A stretch of 64,000 nucleotides of DNA, taken from the NCBI GenBank assembly GCA_019916065.1, contig CM034238.1, positions 5,420,199 through 5,484,198 on the forward strand, written 5' to 3'. The notes beneath the pieces were generated by a model that saw nothing but the letters and a program-made list of their open reading frames with translations, ran no database searches and was not told the origin of the DNA. Both the position numbers and the translations under genes were made by a program. The DNA comes from Vitellaria paradoxa (Eukaryota > Streptophyta > Magnoliopsida > Ericales > Sapotaceae). Below, in pieces: positions 12,884 to 24,533 of this stretch (its first letter is position 1; the number at the start of each line of letters is the position of its first letter).

Positions 12884-14201
12884 ATGTTGGTTGAAATCCT
12901 GTCCAAGAAGTTGATAAAACCATCCACCCCAACCCCAGTTCACCTTAGAAATTACAAGCTATCGCTATTCGATCAGCCAATTCCTCCAGTACACGTAAAT
13001 CTGATTTTCTACTACTACAACGGGGAGGACAGTAGCTCGGCCGAAAACGCAGACAAATTTACTAAACTGGAGAGATCTTTGTCCCAAGCTTTAACTGAAT
13101 TTTATCCTCTCGCGGGCAGATGGAAGGAAGACAATCTCGCGGTTGACTGTAACGACGAAGGAGCTGCGTACCTCGAAGCGCAAGTGAACGCTCAACTCGC
13201 TGATGAGTTTCTGGACAAAGCACCAGATATCAAGCTAGTGGATCAACTTGTTCCAAGAAGAAGAGCTGATGACTTAATTAGTCCACTAATATTAGCAATT
13301 CAGTTAAACAAGTAAAAGTGCGGTGGGCTGGTTTTGGGCGTCCGATTATCTCACCGAGTCGCTGATTTAGCCACGGGAATCGCATTCATTAATAGATGGG
13401 CAACCATGAATAGATCAACCGAGGAGGACTGGGGAGAAGCAATTATCTGCCCGTACTTTGAGGTGGGAAATCTGTTTCCAGTTAACCCTCTGTTGGGTTA
13501 GGAAAGGCCAGAATCCCCTGAAGGCAACACAATTGGCGAGATCATAACCAAGAGGTTCGTTTTCAGTGGGGCTAAAATACTAGCCCTCAAGGGCGAAATC
13601 AAGCAGCGCCGCCAGCCTACTCGCGTAATGGCGGTGACGGCGCTGATACGGAAGGCTCTCATAAGCAGCTGCACAGCTCGAGCGAAACACAAGCGCTTGA
13701 AGGCTTGTGTAGCAACGCATATTCTGAACTTGAGGGGGAAAACAGGGCCTGCAGCCATTGCTGGAAAACGCATTCGGGAACATATTTTCATAAGTTTTAA
13801 CCCGATTCGAACCAGACAAGAGCCGGTTGGAGCTGAATGACTTGGTGGGGTCTGCTAGAGGATTCGATGAGGAAGTCGACGGCAAGCATTGAAAAGATCG
13901 GCCAGGTGATGACATATCGATGATGTCAATCGATGTTCTCCGAGAGCTAGGTGAGGAAATTATCAAACACGGCCTGGAGGTTTATAATTTCGCCAGCTGG
14001 CAGCTGGTGTAGGTTTCCGGTATATGAGGCTGGTTTTGGGTGGGGAAAACCGAGTTGGGCAGGCTGCGCGAGTCTAGTTATGAATATGGAGTGCTGACTG
14101 ACACCAAATGTGGGGATGGAAATGAAGCATGGGTGAGCTTGAATGAGAATAACATGCTACAATTCGAAAGGGATGGGCACCTTTTAGCTTTCACTTCCTA
14201 A
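12884..14201 (+). pseudogene. BAHD acyltransferase pseudogene (vinorine synthase-like)
   Basis: One uninterrupted genomic copy of a BAHD protein, no intron, upstream of and closely related to the intact gene at 16071. It starts at ATG 12884 (MLVEILSKKLIKPSTPTP). The first frame is broken by TAA at 13313-13315 (codon 144) and TAG at 13499-13501 (codon 206), with the frame continuing as clear BAHD sequence to about 13815. After that at least three frameshifts or stops are needed up to the C-terminal LLAFTS and stop at 14201. The HXXXD catalytic motif survives (SHRVAD, His codon 13352-13354), but it lies after the first stop. The structural DFGWG motif reads GFGWG at 14032-14046. It cannot make a working enzyme; a truncated 143-residue product is possible. 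The family acylates alcohols or amines with CoA thioesters. Confidence 0.9.
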
Positions 14202-14990
14202 GGCTTGTACCTGCTAGTTTTTTGTTTTTTTGAAATTGTAATTCTTCACTTGAACTTTGAGAAATAAACAATAAAAGGCTGCTAATTGGTGACCAGTTCT
14301 TAAAAGGCATCGGCATAAAGCTAGAGAAGCCTTAGGAAAGAAGGATTCCTCTTGCTTAATTAACTAACACATTCTTTAGCACGAGTAACGTGCGCTTAAC
14401 AAGTCAAAACCAATACAATATCTTAATTAAATAACATTGTAATGGTTTCCAGTTTAATTAATTATTACGTGCTTACATTGGATGGTTTTTGACGTACCAG
14501 GACAAATGAAGCACAACTATTTAATTATGTTGCTTTATCTACAATTCTTGTGAGTCGGGCAAAGGTAGCTACATATCCACACATACACAAATGGGTGATA
14601 ACTAATTCATATATAGATACACGTACATTATCATATATAGTTGGACCCAACTTATTACTTTTACGAAAATCGTTATCTTTTTTCTTTATGTATATATATG
14701 ATTCAGTGTATTTGGGTCAACTTCCATACACCTTAACTAATTCCTACAATCCTAAAGTTAGCACCAAGGCAATTGCTCCATAACCTAGTTTAGCAACCAA
14801 TACTTTTATTTTGCAAGCAACCATCCCCATAACGATACAAGAATTATAGATAATTTTCATTTCATGCCATTGACTTTAACAAAATAAATAAATAAAAACA
14901 AGATATTGACATAAAATATTAGTTAGAGGAGTTATTTGTATGCTTGACCTGGTACTCGTATTTCAAGTGCTTTTTGTTCAATCTGTTTGC

Positions 14991-15250
14991 ATTTTTATTT
15001 ATTAATTTATTCACTCATCGTAATTATAGTTTGTTTCTTTTTTATTTTGACCAAGTATATGTGGTATTTCAATCATGGATATTTTTTTTACTAATAAATG
15101 AATAAAAATTTGAGATATAATTTTTTATTTATTAATTTATTCACTCATTGTCATTATAGTTTGTTCCTCTTTTATTTGACCAAGTATATGTGGTATTACA
15201 AATATGGAATTTTTTTTTAATTGATAAATGATTAAAATTTTGAGAACTTG
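14991..15250. repeat. Tandem duplication, period 130 bp
   Basis: The block containing 'attaatttattcactcat' at 15001 recurs at 15131, and 'gaccaagtatatgtggtatt' and the ending 'tgag' also recur 130 bases on. The copies differ by scattered substitutions and small indels. Confidence 0.75.
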
Positions 15251-15765
15251 ATATTCATTTCAAAATATTTTAGGTGCATGTTGCCAATGAAACCATCAAC
15301 TTATGAGATAGCAGGTTTTGGCCCGGGTGAGTAAAAAACGTTAAAAGTGATAGTCGGTTTCAAAAAGTAATTTCATTTTGAATTTTCAGACTGCCTGCCA
15401 ATTCATTTAACATTTTCACTTGGTAAAGAGTTATCATCTCATTAACCCCAAATTGCGAAAACCTGGTAAGATCAATAAAAGCAAATCCTTTCCAATTTCT
15501 TTTATTTCCCTCGCCAAGTCCGTGAATCAAAAGAAGCATTCTTTCAGAGAAAAACCTTCACCACAACTTGAATTTCAAATTCAGAACTCATACTACGTCT
15601 ATTTGACTAAGTTGATGGTATTTCAAAGACTACTCTGACAACATAATACATGGTTCCGACTCCTAATTTGAAATACGTGGTATTTCAAAGCCATGACGAT
15701 GATTGAAATGGTCCTGTCCAGGAATATTTCATAAACAAATCATCTTATAATTTTTCCAAGTTCTC

Positions 15766-15815
15766 ACCAGGTATTTGATTTTTTCTTTTTTGGTAATTAC
15801 CAGGTATTTGATTTT
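15766..15815 (-). mobile_element. Micro-retroposon: poly(A)-tail fragment with 17-bp target duplication
   Basis: ACCAGGTATTTGATTTT occurs at 15766-15782 and again at 15799-15815. Between them are 16 bases which read on the minus strand as AATTACCAAAAAAGAA, that is, a TTACC end plus an A-rich tail. This matches the 3' end of the tRNA-derived SINE at 40173-40384 and suggests a severely 5'-truncated copy. Confidence 0.65.
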
Positions 15816-15974
15816 GATCCGCAGATTCCTCCTTTGCTACCTAATAGCAGCGGGCGCAAGCGTTGAAGATTTTTATTTGATGTAAACGAATAGGATTTTT
15901 CAAAACCTTTGCTAGGCTATAGCTGCAACATTAATTATAAAGCATGCATGCAGTATTGTAAGTCTGTAACACGC

Positions 15975-15982
15975 TATATATA
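15975..15982 (+). promoter_or_regulatory. TATA box of the intact BAHD gene
   Basis: TATATATA, 89 bases before the ATG at 16071, in a suitable position for a leader of about 60 nt. Confidence 0.55.
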
Positions 15983-16070
15983 GAGCAAACTGGAAAACCA
16001 ATATCCATTCCCAATCGCAAGGGTTGCATTGCATGCAAGTAGCTAGCTAGAACCAATAAGATCAAGAATA

Positions 16071-17414
16071 ATGAAGGTTCAAATTCTATCAAGAAAGTTG
16101 GTAAAACCATCAACGCAAAATCCCCGTAGCCTTCGCAACTACAAAATATCATTACTTGATGAGCTTGCTCCAGCAATGAGTGTCCCTCTCATTCTCTTTT
16201 ACCCAGTCCCCGCCAAAAATGACAGCTTGGCCAAAAATGCTATTTCCCTGCTTAACCAGCTGGAAATCTCACTGTCACAAACCTTAACCCAATTTTACCC
16301 CATAGCTGGAAGATACATCAAAGAGACTCGCGTGGTTGATTGCAGTGACCAAGGCGTCGAATATGTGGAAGCCCGAGTGAGTGTTCAGCTGGTTGAGCTT
16401 CTTACCCAATTAGGCGCAAAAGCCGTAAGACTCGAGCTGCTCAATCAACTGACTCCCGGTGAGGTTGTGGGAGCTGATGGACCCGAGGATCTTCTACTAG
16501 CGATTCAAATCAACTTCTTCGATTGCGGTGGAGTAGCCATCGGAGTGAGCATCTCTCACAGGATTGCAGATGCATCGACACTCTCCACGTTCATCAGCGT
16601 TTGGGCAAGCACAAGCCGAGAAGGCAGTAGTACTAATGTAATCCAACCAAGTTTCAACTTAGCTGCTTTCCTCCCAGGAAGAAATCTACCACCGCCCTAT
16701 CTCGAATTACCTAGTACTACTTGCAACAATGGAACCACTTCAAGAATCTTTTCCTTCACTGGGAAGGCAATATCAACTCTAAGATCAACCCACTTAGCCA
16801 GCAAAGGGGGCCAATTACCCACTACCAGGGTGGTGCAGCTGGTTTTAGCAATTATATGGAGGGCACTGGTTGGTATAGCCCAGGCGAAGCACAGGCACCC
16901 GACGGCTTCTTGTGCCATTCTAGCAGTGAACTTGAGGGAAAGAACAATCCCTCCTATGCCCAAACATTCCCGTGGAAACTTTGTTGGAATAGCCATAGCC
17001 AAACGTTCAGCAGATCACGAGATCAGCTGCAAAATGGAGTTGCAAGGGTTTGTGGATCCGATAGGGGCAGCCATCAGAAACACCGTGACAGAGTGCGCAA
17101 GTATCCTATCAGAACACGAGGCTGGGCTCGAGAAGATAATCAATCCTTTTATGGAGATGAGCCAAAACTCCGGCTCCAATGCAGAGACGGATATATGCAT
17201 ATTTACTAGCTGGTGTAAGTTCCCTTTCTACCAAAATGATTTTGGCTGGGGACTACCTCTCTGGGTCAGTGTTGCCATCACAGATCCTGTAAAGAATTCT
17301 GTGTGTCTGATGGACAACAAAGAGGGTGATGGGATTGAAGCCTGGGTGTACTTGGATGAGAAAGACATGGTTTGCTTCCAACAGGATCAGACAATTCAAG
17401 CCTTCACCACTTAA
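16071..17414 (+). CDS. BAHD-family acyltransferase (vinorine synthase-like)
   Basis: A single exon encodes 447 residues, the usual BAHD length. It begins MKVQILSRKLVKPSTQNPRS, typical of the vinorine-synthase-like clade. The catalytic HXXXD is complete as SHRIADAS (His163, Asp167), and the structural motif DFGWG is complete at residues 390-394. Also visible are QFYPIAGRY near residue 74 and DCGGVAIGVS just before the catalytic His. The family transfers an acyl group from acyl-CoA to a hydroxyl or amine of a specialised metabolite in the cytosol; the substrates cannot be read from the sequence. The start is supported by homology with the upstream pseudogene and by the TATA box at 15975. AATAAA at 17519-17524 is a likely poly(A) signal. 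The dead paralogue 2.9 kb upstream points to a local tandem duplication, with this copy retained. Confidence 0.93.
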   Translation: MKVQILSRKLVKPSTQNPRSLRNYKISLLDELAPAMSVPLILFYPVPAKNDSLAKNAISLLNQLEISLSQTLTQFYPIAGRYIKETRVVDCSDQGVEYVEARVSVQLVELLTQLGAKAVRLELLNQLTPGEVVGADGPEDLLLAIQINFFDCGGVAIGVSISHRIADASTLSTFISVWASTSREGSSTNVIQPSFNLAAFLPGRNLPPPYLELPSTTCNNGTTSRIFSFTGKAISTLRSTHLASKGGQLPTTRVVQLVLAIIWRALVGIAQAKHRHPTASCAILAVNLRERTIPPMPKHSRGNFVGIAIAKRSADHEISCKMELQGFVDPIGAAIRNTVTECASILSEHEAGLEKIINPFMEMSQNSGSNAETDICIFTSWCKFPFYQNDFGWGLPLWVSVAITDPVKNSVCLMDNKEGDGIEAWVYLDEKDMVCFQQDQTIQAFTT

Positions 17415-18497
17415 TTAAAGCCGATTGAGACCCACAAGCATTTCTCACTTCATCAAGTCTTTTTTGGTCCTCTTGTCTTTCGCATAGTTTATATATCATC
17501 AAAATAAGATTGGAATTCAATAAACTTTTCTCAGGGCAATGTGCTCTCTTATTAATTTTATGCCACCAAAATCCAATCAAACTGTAATACATTTTGTTGT
17601 TAATTGATTAAATAAAAAATTGAATCAGAATAATACGTTATTATCATACTCGAAATAAAATTTAATATGTAATGAACGCTAAAATAAATATAATAAAAAA
17701 CAAAATTAGGCACTCGTCATCCAAGAGCATGTGTGCTGCTTTATACAATTCTTGTTCTGAAAAATAAATAAATAAATAAATAAAAATAAAAAATAAGAAG
17801 CAAAAAATTCTTTGCAGTTTCACATATAATTCCTGTATGCATATCAACAATGGCTACCACCATGACAGGTTAAAAAAATTTATTTTTATTTTATTTTGCA
17901 ATCCAAAATATAGAGTTACGCTCTTTTATTTTTTGCTTGTGCTATATATAAAATAGTACTGTGCGGCTGTTCCTTTTTTTTTTTTTTATTTAGATGATTA
18001 TTAATTGTTTCATATTTACTAGCTGCTTTGTTAGGTAATGGTTTTATTTTATGACTCCATTTATGACAAAAATTCATAGGAACTAGAAATTCAAAATAAA
18101 CATAATAAATGCATGGGTACGCATATATAAGAAATATATGTACTGACTTTTTTTTTTTATTTGACTGAATTTATTAGAATTTCAGAGACAATGTAACAAG
18201 ATGACTCTTTCCTGCCAAGCTATTGAAAGTATTTATATTCCATGACAAGGGGAATTCCCACTGGTATCTTACATGTAAAAAATGGAATACAAGTAACCTT
18301 TCTGAACTTTTCACCACAAATTTAGGTCACTATCGTACTACAAATTAAGTTGAATTTAGGATGAAAATGAAAAAAATCAATCTTCTTATATCCAGCTTCG
18401 GAATGATGGAATTAGATAATAGCACCACTCTATATAGCCATGGCAAGCCCATCAAAGTGTCTTGCATATTTTATCAGAGAAGCCCAGGAATGCAGGA
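17415..18497. other. Convergent intergenic region
   Basis: It lies between the 3' ends of the BAHD gene (+) and RIBA1 (-). It contains a likely poly(A) signal at 17519-17524, an (AAAT)n run near 17761-17785 and several T-rich runs. No gene seen. Confidence 0.55.
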
Positions 18498-21400
18498 TCA
18501 CTTATCGGATGCAACATGAGTCTTAATGTCAGAATTCGGTTTACCATTTTCACTGATGATACTGCTTGGACGGCTACTGAATTCTGAACCCGCATAGACA
18601 TGCCCCATTTTAGCGCGTTTCGTCTCCAAGTATCTTCTGTTCTCCCTTGTAATGGGTGTCAGAAGGGGGACTCTCCCAGAAATCGCCAAACCATAACCCT
18701 TCAGCCCAATGTATTTTGAAGGGTTGTTTGTCATCAACTTCATTGTCCGAACGCCTAGATCTCTAAGTATCTGCAATATTGATTGGAGGATTCAAAAATA
18801 ACATCACAATCCAATATCCTTTTATGAGGAATAGAAGAAAAGTTTAGGACACTAAACTTTCAGCTTTGCTTCTTCTAAACAACTAAAAAAAAACCTTGGA
18901 AAAAGGAACAGTAACAAATCCACATCTGTCCACAAGAAAGCAATAGAGAAACCAGGTTTTAAACCCTTCTATGGGATCTGTAACCCAGGCAACTAGTATA
19001 AACTAAACCAAACCAAGCCTTTTCCCACTAGGTGGGGTCGGCTAACCCAGGTAACTAGTATATAATAGAAAAATAAATAAACAAATAAAACCTGTTTTGC
19101 CATGGATTTTTATCCCAAACTGGTAAAAGAAGTTTAACACGAAGCAGGTTTTTACTTTTTATTAAATCATTATTTCCTTAATCCTGTTCTCTGATTGGAT
19201 ATGATATTCAAAGAAGACCAAACTTAGTCATCATACTTGCTATGTACAGACTTTTCTGTAAGGCCCAAAAATATGCTATGCATGCTATTGCGTCATGTTT
19301 AGAAGTCTGAAGTGCAATTTCAGGGTAAAAGACTTGTTTCAACCTAACTGATTCAATTGCAAACATAAAGTAAGGATGCAACACTAGGGTTAAAGTTCAC
19401 CAACCAGATATACACAGTAGATTGTTGTAGACTATGGAAGTGGCATTTGAATCCCACATAAAAGTAAAATAACTTGTGATATTTTCAAAGATCACTACAA
19501 GCATTGTGGAAAATCAAGTTCTCAAGAGAGACAGAAAAAACTTTAAAAACAAATTCTCAAGAGAAAACAGAAAAAACTTTAAATGCTTTGTAAAACAATA
19601 CTGAAGCCATCCCACACGCAGAAGCCATATAAAGAAATAAAAATCACCACATAAATCATATGTAAGCAGTACCTGGGCACCAATGCCATACTCTCTTGAA
19701 TCAACTGGCAAACCCAGCTCCTCATTGGCTTCCACAGTATCACGACCTTCATCCTGTAGATTATAAGCGCGGAGCTTGTGGCCCAAACCGATGCCCCTCC
19801 CTTCATGGCCACGAAGATACACCAATACACCCCTGCCAGCAGCCTCAATCTGTTGCATTGCAAGGGCCAGCTGATTCCCACAATCACACCTGGCTGATCC
19901 AAATATGTCTCCTGTGAGGCATTCCGAGTGTACCCTCACAAGAACATCCTTCCCATCCCCAATCTCACCCTGTGTTTCACATCAAAAACCTTATTAAAAT
20001 TGCTCCTAATGCTTAAGAAAACTCTTTTTGAAAAAAAAAAAAAAAATCAACTCAATTCTGATTCCTTTTCAATCAAATCAATAACATCAAGAAATAGGAT
20101 CAAAAGCCATTCTTTTAATGAGGTAATCATAATAATCAGAAAAACTTCAACTCAAAGGAAAAATACCAAAGATGTTTTAGACTTGACAACTATAAGCTCT
20201 CTGCTTTCTCTTTCAATACAAAACATAAGAATAATTTTGATGCCTTCTTCACCTCCACTTTAGTTACATATGGTAGAAGTAAGATTCATGAAACAGAATC
20301 TGGTAATAGCCAAAGCAACATGGGAAGAGAATTTAAAAACAATTTATGAGCAAAGATCAATCAACCGTGAGCATGAGTGCTCTAGTCTACAGATGAACTT
20401 AAACTCAATACATGTTAATTAACTTAATTTGGAATTGTTATATAAACAAAACCCAAGAAATTGAAATTATGGCCTTTTAAGTTGAGGTTCAAAGGAAAAC
20501 ACAATTATTTGGAATAGATCAAGTTTCAAAGTCCCAAATATTGCTTACCTTGACCATAGCAATATGCTCAATCCCATCTATGACTGATCTATAACAGTAG
20601 GCTATGAAAGGCCCCCACATAGTGGGTATCCTTGCCGCAGAAGAATGTTGCACTAATTTATCTCTCTTCCTTCTATATCTGCAAATTGTAATCCATAATT
20701 GAACAGTCATTTCCTTTACATATGCATTTATAATCTGATGCTATCACAGTTTACAAAGAAGTTTGCCAAAAAATTAAGCAACTCCTCAGAGGAAAAAAAG
20801 GAAGGAAGAGAAAAGGCCAAGAAATGCCTCCACAAAGAAACAGAAGCATGTCTGGCGGACTGGTCCATGTTGGAAATTATAACACCACACATTTAAAACA
20901 ACATAAATCAAAAAATAGGATACAATTAATGACAAGTTAAATTATGCAACAGTTGTAAACATTTTGAGACATCCTATTATGGTTAGTACTACATTGAGTC
21001 TTTAACATCTTTAACATCTGAAGGATGACATTATAAAATACCTGATTAGATCAGCAATCGAAACAATTTTCAAATTATGCGACTGTGCAAATTGCTGTAG
21101 CTTTGGTAATCTAGCCATAGAACCATCATCATCCACAATCTCACATATAACTGCAACAGGGTCCAACCCAGCTAGCACAGCAAGATCAACAGACGCTTCC
21201 GTATGTCCAGCTCTTTTCAGAACACCTCCCTCCCTATACTTCAATGGAAATATATGGCCTGGGCGGTTGAAATCCCCAGGCTTTGAATCTTTGGAAGCAA
21301 GAGCCAGTATTGTTGTTGCTCTATCATGAGCTGACACACCTGTTGTCGTACCATGTTTTGCATCCTGCAGAAGCATAATATGAATACGATAACATATGCA

Positions 21401-24400
21401 TAATGCAAACATAAGATCATAACAAATTAGGAAACTGCTTTGAAAATGATATTTGAGCTTTTTAAAAGGTTTATCGAAGTCATTATCATTGTCATCAATA
21501 TACAAGAAAACTTCACAACCTTGATGAAATGCTAAAGCAGTTTCATCATTGAACATGTGATTTCTAGAGGATGCAAAAATCACATGGCTTTTGAAATTTT
21601 ATGAAATTTGAATTTGCTTCAAGTAAAACTAAAACTGAGAGCAAAAAAATCCATAGCTGTTTCAATTCTGTGAAGAAGGAAACAAATACATACCACAGAC
21701 ACAGTAAATGCAGTACAAAGTTTCTCTTCATTCTCCTTTCGGTCTACCATCAACGGAAGTTCCAATCTCTCCAAGTCTTCTCCTTTCATGCTAACACAAA
21801 CAATTCCAGTTCCATGCTTGACAAAAAAGGCCATAGCTTCTGGTGTAGCCATTGATGCTGCCATTATTAAATCTCCTTCATTTTCTCTATCTTCGTCATC
21901 CACCACCACTACCATCTGCAATATAACTCCAGGTTACGCAGAGAAAATTGTGTTGTATAATAGAAAGCAATTGCTTCAATTTTTAAGATGTCAAGATGTC
22001 AAAAATACAACCAACCTTTCCCTTGCGAACATCTTCAATTGCTTCTGGGATCGATGAGAAACCTTCCGTGGGACAGTCTAAATCAAATTCATCATTATCA
22101 ATGGGAAAATTGAAAGTTGTAGGGGTGGTTTCTGCAGCAAGTGTTCCAAATGCTATTGCATCAGGCTGTATCTCAACCCCAGCTGATAAGTCACCAAGGA
22201 GAGTACTTTTCGTTGCAGCATTTGTGTCACTGGGATAAGAAAGTAGGCCACCTTCTCCTGATAACAGTGCAGCTTCAGTTCTGCCATCACTCTTGATGCC
22301 AAAGAATGTTTTGCCTCCCAGCTTGATCAATGACAAATTGGAGCTGTACCCATTTGCAGGAAGTACATTTGTACAGTGCAGGCCACTGAACAATTTGAAG
22401 TTTCTGAATGCTCTACAAAAAAAAAATGATTATCAAGAACATTTCCACGTTGCCAAAGCGAAACAAAAAAGTATTAAGCTAGGGAGATTCATCACATTTT
22501 ATACATTGATTTGGAACCATAACATTCTCAAACATACATGATTGCAAATTGGCAAAAGAATTGCTACTACAGAAACTTTAACATATCACACAGTAACCAG
22601 ATTTTGATAAGTCTCTGTGCACTTGAACTTGCTAAAAACAAACCAAAATCATGTTGAGGTTATATTTGACGATTTCCAGAGAATTCCATCCATAACAAAG
22701 GAAGAGAACTGCATATACAGTTAGCTGCCAACATAAGCCCATTTTTGTGGACAAAAATTTTTATTAATAATAGCATTGAGACAATGCCACAAAATGGGTG
22801 CAAGAGCCATCTAAAGGGCATAGCCAAAACAAAACTCTTTACTCTATGCACGGATTTCTCTTTCCCCTTAAAAGCTATTATAATATTCTCTTAGCATATC
22901 ACCCAGAAAAGGCAAAAAGGGACAAATACCCAAGTCAACGTCTTTAAAAAAGACTGTACATCTTTTGGCACAGCCCAATGAACATCAAAATCCCTCAGAA
23001 TCAAATCCCACACATTCTATAATCCAACTACAGTGAAGGAATAAATGATCAATTGTCCCCCCCCGGGGCTCTTTTCTCTCTGTCCTGACCTCACCGTTGC
23101 AAGTTATCAACTGTAAGGAGCTTTCCCCAAACTACACACTACATTAAAAAACAATAATAATAATAATAATAATAAAACACCTTAGGAAGCATCCCACTCC
23201 TCCTTAATTTACCCCAAGGGAACCGTGACTCTCCCCTTCTTTCTATCTCCTTATAACTGGACTTTACCTCCTATCTCCCAAACCAATCAACGTCCACTTA
23301 ACCAAGTCTCCCCCCCCCCGGGGGGGGGGGGGGGGGGGGGGGGTCGGAGACCTCCAAGCGCTGCATATCTTGAAGAAACATGATATAGTCATCCACTTCC
23401 CAATCATAAAGATACCTGCGCAAAGTGACATTCCACCCCCAACTTTGCTCACTCCCCCCGAAACAATCCATCATTGATGCCTCCTTATCCACTACAAGCT
23501 CAAGAACCTCCAGATAAAGATCCATTAAACTGACATCCCTCACCCAGCTGCCAACATAAACCCTTATTAAACCTCAGTGACAATTAATTCAGGGAATTTT
23601 CAACCTTAGGAAGTGGCATATTGTCAAGAAATAAAAAATTTGCATAAGATTTAAAACATGTTCATATAGTTAGTTAAATAAGTAGGAAAAACCTCGAGGC
23701 TCTTCTAAGAAGACTTAAGCCTAGGAAAGTATAAAATATCATGATGGTGTGACAATTATTGAGAAAAATAATTTAAATAAAAAAAACTTAAGTTTCCAAC
23801 ATTTCAAACATTATTAACAAATGATTTCCATATTACAGGAAAAGCATAGAAAGCCGGTATGTATGGATGTGGATGACTCTTCTAAGACAGAAATTCTAAT
23901 TCAGGGTCTGAACCCTGGGATAAATCTTTCTTCATAGATACAAGATATTCGTTGCTGATCTGACAAGTCCGGGGGCAAGTCTTTATAAAGGAAAGAATCA
24001 ACCGCACTAATTGAGACCGAAGCGCACTGAAATAGATTTCCCGGAAAACCAGCTATATTCGGTCTTGGTTGGCCTTTCACCCCTAGCCACAAGTCAAAGA
24101 AATTCTAAACCCAAATAATTTTTTCTACACAAATCATTTATTCCCAGCTAATTTCACGAAAAGAAACCTGGAAAGTAAGTATACCAATACTCTGGATCCA
24201 ATCAGAACAAGAGAAAACTCATCCCCAGTGGAATACAGCTATGAAGTACAGATTTATGTAAATTGAAAGATTAAGAAAGAATATACTGTGAAATTCAAAC
24301 GGAAAAACACAGAAAGATTCCCACTTCAAAGCGCAAATCAGAAACCCCTCCCCCCCAACAAAAAAAATCAAATCCCATTCAGCATTCAATTCAACCATCT

Positions 24401-24533
24401 AAACTAGGGGGGGGGGAAATAAAGAATGTAATGCAAATGTCCAAGAAGAAGAGGGAGAAGATGGGTAGGGGAAAGAATACTTTGAGCGGGAAGGAGCTGT
24501 TGTTGCAGGACAAGAGATGTTGATGGAAGCCAT
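18498..24533 (-). CDS. RIBA1: Bifunctional GTP cyclohydrolase II / DHBP synthase, plastid
   Basis: Seven exons in phase on the minus strand: 24481-24533, 22016-22412, 21694-21915, 21042-21364, 20549-20678, 19673-19969 and 18498-18770, giving 564 residues. Residues 1-140 are a plastid-transit-like and divergent leader ([18 protein letters not shown]). The DHBP synthase domain follows, with [15 protein letters not shown] (156-170) and the HDRATT and [10 protein letters not shown] motifs, all apparently intact. The GTP cyclohydrolase II domain covers about 376-550, with the zinc cysteines at C392, C403 and C405 ([15 protein letters not shown]) and [11 protein letters not shown]. It makes the two riboflavin precursors: dihydroxybutanone phosphate from ribulose 5-phosphate and the pyrimidine from GTP. 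Both active sites look complete, which in Arabidopsis fits RIBA1 rather than RIBA2 or RIBA3. Intron 1 (about 2.07 kb) carries a LINE remnant and an organelle rRNA fragment. Confidence 0.95.
18981..19062. mobile_element. Short Au-SINE-like fragment with 20-bp target duplication
   Basis: TAACCCAGGCAACTAGTATA at 18981-19000 is repeated with one change at 19043-19062. The 42 bases between include 'ccaagccttttcccacta' and 'ggtggggtcggc', a text I know from dispersed plant SINE-type repeats (Au-like); that family assignment is from memory. It sits in intron 6 of RIBA1. Confidence 0.65.
22660..23560 (-). mobile_element. Degenerate LINE (non-LTR) ORF2 fragment in RIBA1 intron 1
   Basis: On the minus strand, broken frames from 23543 downwards read [19 protein letters not shown], then [20 protein letters not shown]. 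Further on is a segment like [11 protein letters not shown] and a piece reading [10 protein letters not shown]. This order (DLY...WNV.F.R.L.DWE...SYY...TIDHLFLHC) is typical of the region after the reverse transcriptase domain (zf-RVT) in plant LINE-type elements. Stops and a C10G24 tract interrupt it. Element boundaries were not found. Confidence 0.7.
23310..23343. repeat. C10-G24 homopolymer pair
   Basis: Ten C directly followed by about twenty-four G, inside the LINE remnant. It could fold back or form quadruplex and i-motif structures, but its abruptness in degraded coding text makes an assembly or sequencing artefact likely. A smaller C8G4 run lies at 23057-23068. Confidence 0.8.
24022..24100 (-). 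pseudogene. Mitochondrial-type large-subunit rRNA fragment (NUMT)
   Basis: On the minus strand the text contains GACTTGTGGCTAGGGGTGAA, AGGCCAACCAAGACC, TATAGCTGGTTTTCC and AAATCTATTTCAG. This is the conserved domain II segment of bacterial-type 23S rRNA ('CTTGTGGCTGGGGGTGAAAGGCCAATCAA...GATAGCTGGTT'). The version matches plant mitochondrial 26S rRNA better than plastid 23S, as far as I remember. The unusually GC-rich 23890-24021 next to it may be part of the same transfer but was not recognised. It lies in RIBA1 intron 1 and is not a functional rRNA. Confidence 0.7.

Larger units (their letters stand above)
14202..16070. other. Spacer between the two BAHD copies
   Basis: No gene. It holds a 130-bp tandem duplication at 14991-15250, a tiny target-duplicated insertion at 15766-15815 and the TATA box of the downstream gene. 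An open frame at 15420-15638 has no recognisable domain and is not supported. Confidence 0.6.

Noticed and set aside
23298..23543. A small protein with a poly-proline tail
   Set aside because: It is the LINE ORF2 remnant read into the C/G homopolymer.
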